NCBI GenBank assembly: GCA_947457085.1
Contig: CANGUS010000133.1
Location: 1 to 5,576 of the forward strand
Length of the DNA: 5,576 nt
Reading direction: 5' to 3'
DNA from: Bacteroidota bacterium
GTDB lineage: Bacteria > Bacteroidota > Bacteroidia > Chitinophagales > Chitinophagaceae
The notes under the pieces are model-generated. The model worked only from the letters and a program-made list of their open reading frames with translations, searched no databases and was not told the DNA's origin. Shown here in pieces: positions 5,427 through 5,576 of the stretch. Each line of letters starts with the position of its first letter. Position 1 is the first letter of the stretch. Made by a program: the position numbers and the translations under genes.

Positions 5427-5576
5427 TTATTTGTCTAAATAAAACATAAATGTATCGCCACGAAGTCCTACACGGGTTGCTTCTAAAGGAATTACTTCGT
5501 TGGGAGCAATGTTACCTAAGTTTACATTGCAACCACACAATTCCATAAAATAGACTTGTTGGGCTTTTTGTGGAGC
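5427..5576 (-). CDS. C-terminal 49 codons of an unrecognised protein (cut by the window edge)
   Basis: The minus-strand frame is open from the right edge to a TAA at 5429-5427, followed by a terminator. The visible tail includes VYFMELCGCNVNLGNI and ends RGDTFMFYLDK. It has a Cys-Gly-Cys (14th and 16th visible residues) and no membrane segment or signal. Codon use resembles the neighbouring genes, and the well-placed terminator supports a real coding end. I do not recognise the family from this fragment. It is upstream of aroE in the same direction, 45 bases away. Confidence 0.75.
   Translation of the reverse strand, partial: APQKAQQVYFMELCGCNVNLGNIAPNEVIPLEATRVGLRGDTFMFYLDK

Noticed and set aside
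1..5576. Search for CRISPR arrays, insertion sequences, toxin-antitoxin pairs or a novel defence system
   Set aside because: No regularly spaced repeats, transposase motifs, terminal inverted repeats or defence-type domains are visible. The genes are ordinary core genes with uniform base composition.

Overview
The window looks like a chromosomal core segment from an AT-rich member of the Bacteroidota (roughly one third GC by eye), possibly near the Chitinophagales/Sphingobacteriales. The reasons are the protein flavours (an AroE starting MKTFGLIGYPLEHSFSK, a YugP-type zinc peptidase, a lipoprotein with Lys-Lys-Asp after the lipid-anchor Cys), A-rich rather than Shine-Dalgarno-type sequence before start codons, and two exact matches to the Bacteroidota -7 promoter box TAnnTTTG. 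The genus call is inference; no rRNA or tRNA is present to anchor it.

Layout, left to right: (1) bases 1-671, minus strand: a nearly complete YugP-family membrane zinc metallopeptidase that runs off the left edge. (2) 672-1004: a divergent intergenic region with no credible gene. It is rich in structure: a -7 promoter box for yugP, a 10-bp palindrome, and three stem-loops, two of which could pair with each other in an alternative way. (3) 1005-2366 and 2367-3074, plus strand: radA (Sms) and a comF-family gene that abut with zero spacing and surely form a transcriptional unit. (4) 3087-4555: a TATATTTG promoter box followed by a gene for a large secreted lipoprotein with a right-handed beta-helix. 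(5) 4556-4646: a short convergent gap. (6) 4647-5381, minus strand: aroE, shikimate dehydrogenase. (7) 5382-5418: a strong minus-strand intrinsic terminator whose T-run ends on the base before the aroE ATG. (8) 5427-5576, minus strand: the last 49 codons of an unrecognised gene running off the right edge.

Functionally these are mostly housekeeping genes: recombination/repair (radA), DNA-uptake or phosphoribosyltransferase-like (comF), aromatic amino acid synthesis (aroE), membrane proteolysis (yugP), and one envelope lipoprotein of unknown role. The most meaningful pairing is radA-comF, because both families are linked to natural transformation in other bacteria. I see no mobile element, CRISPR array, toxin-antitoxin pair or defence system. 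The parts worth a second look are regulatory: the stem-loop-rich divergent region before radA and the terminator jammed against the start of aroE.
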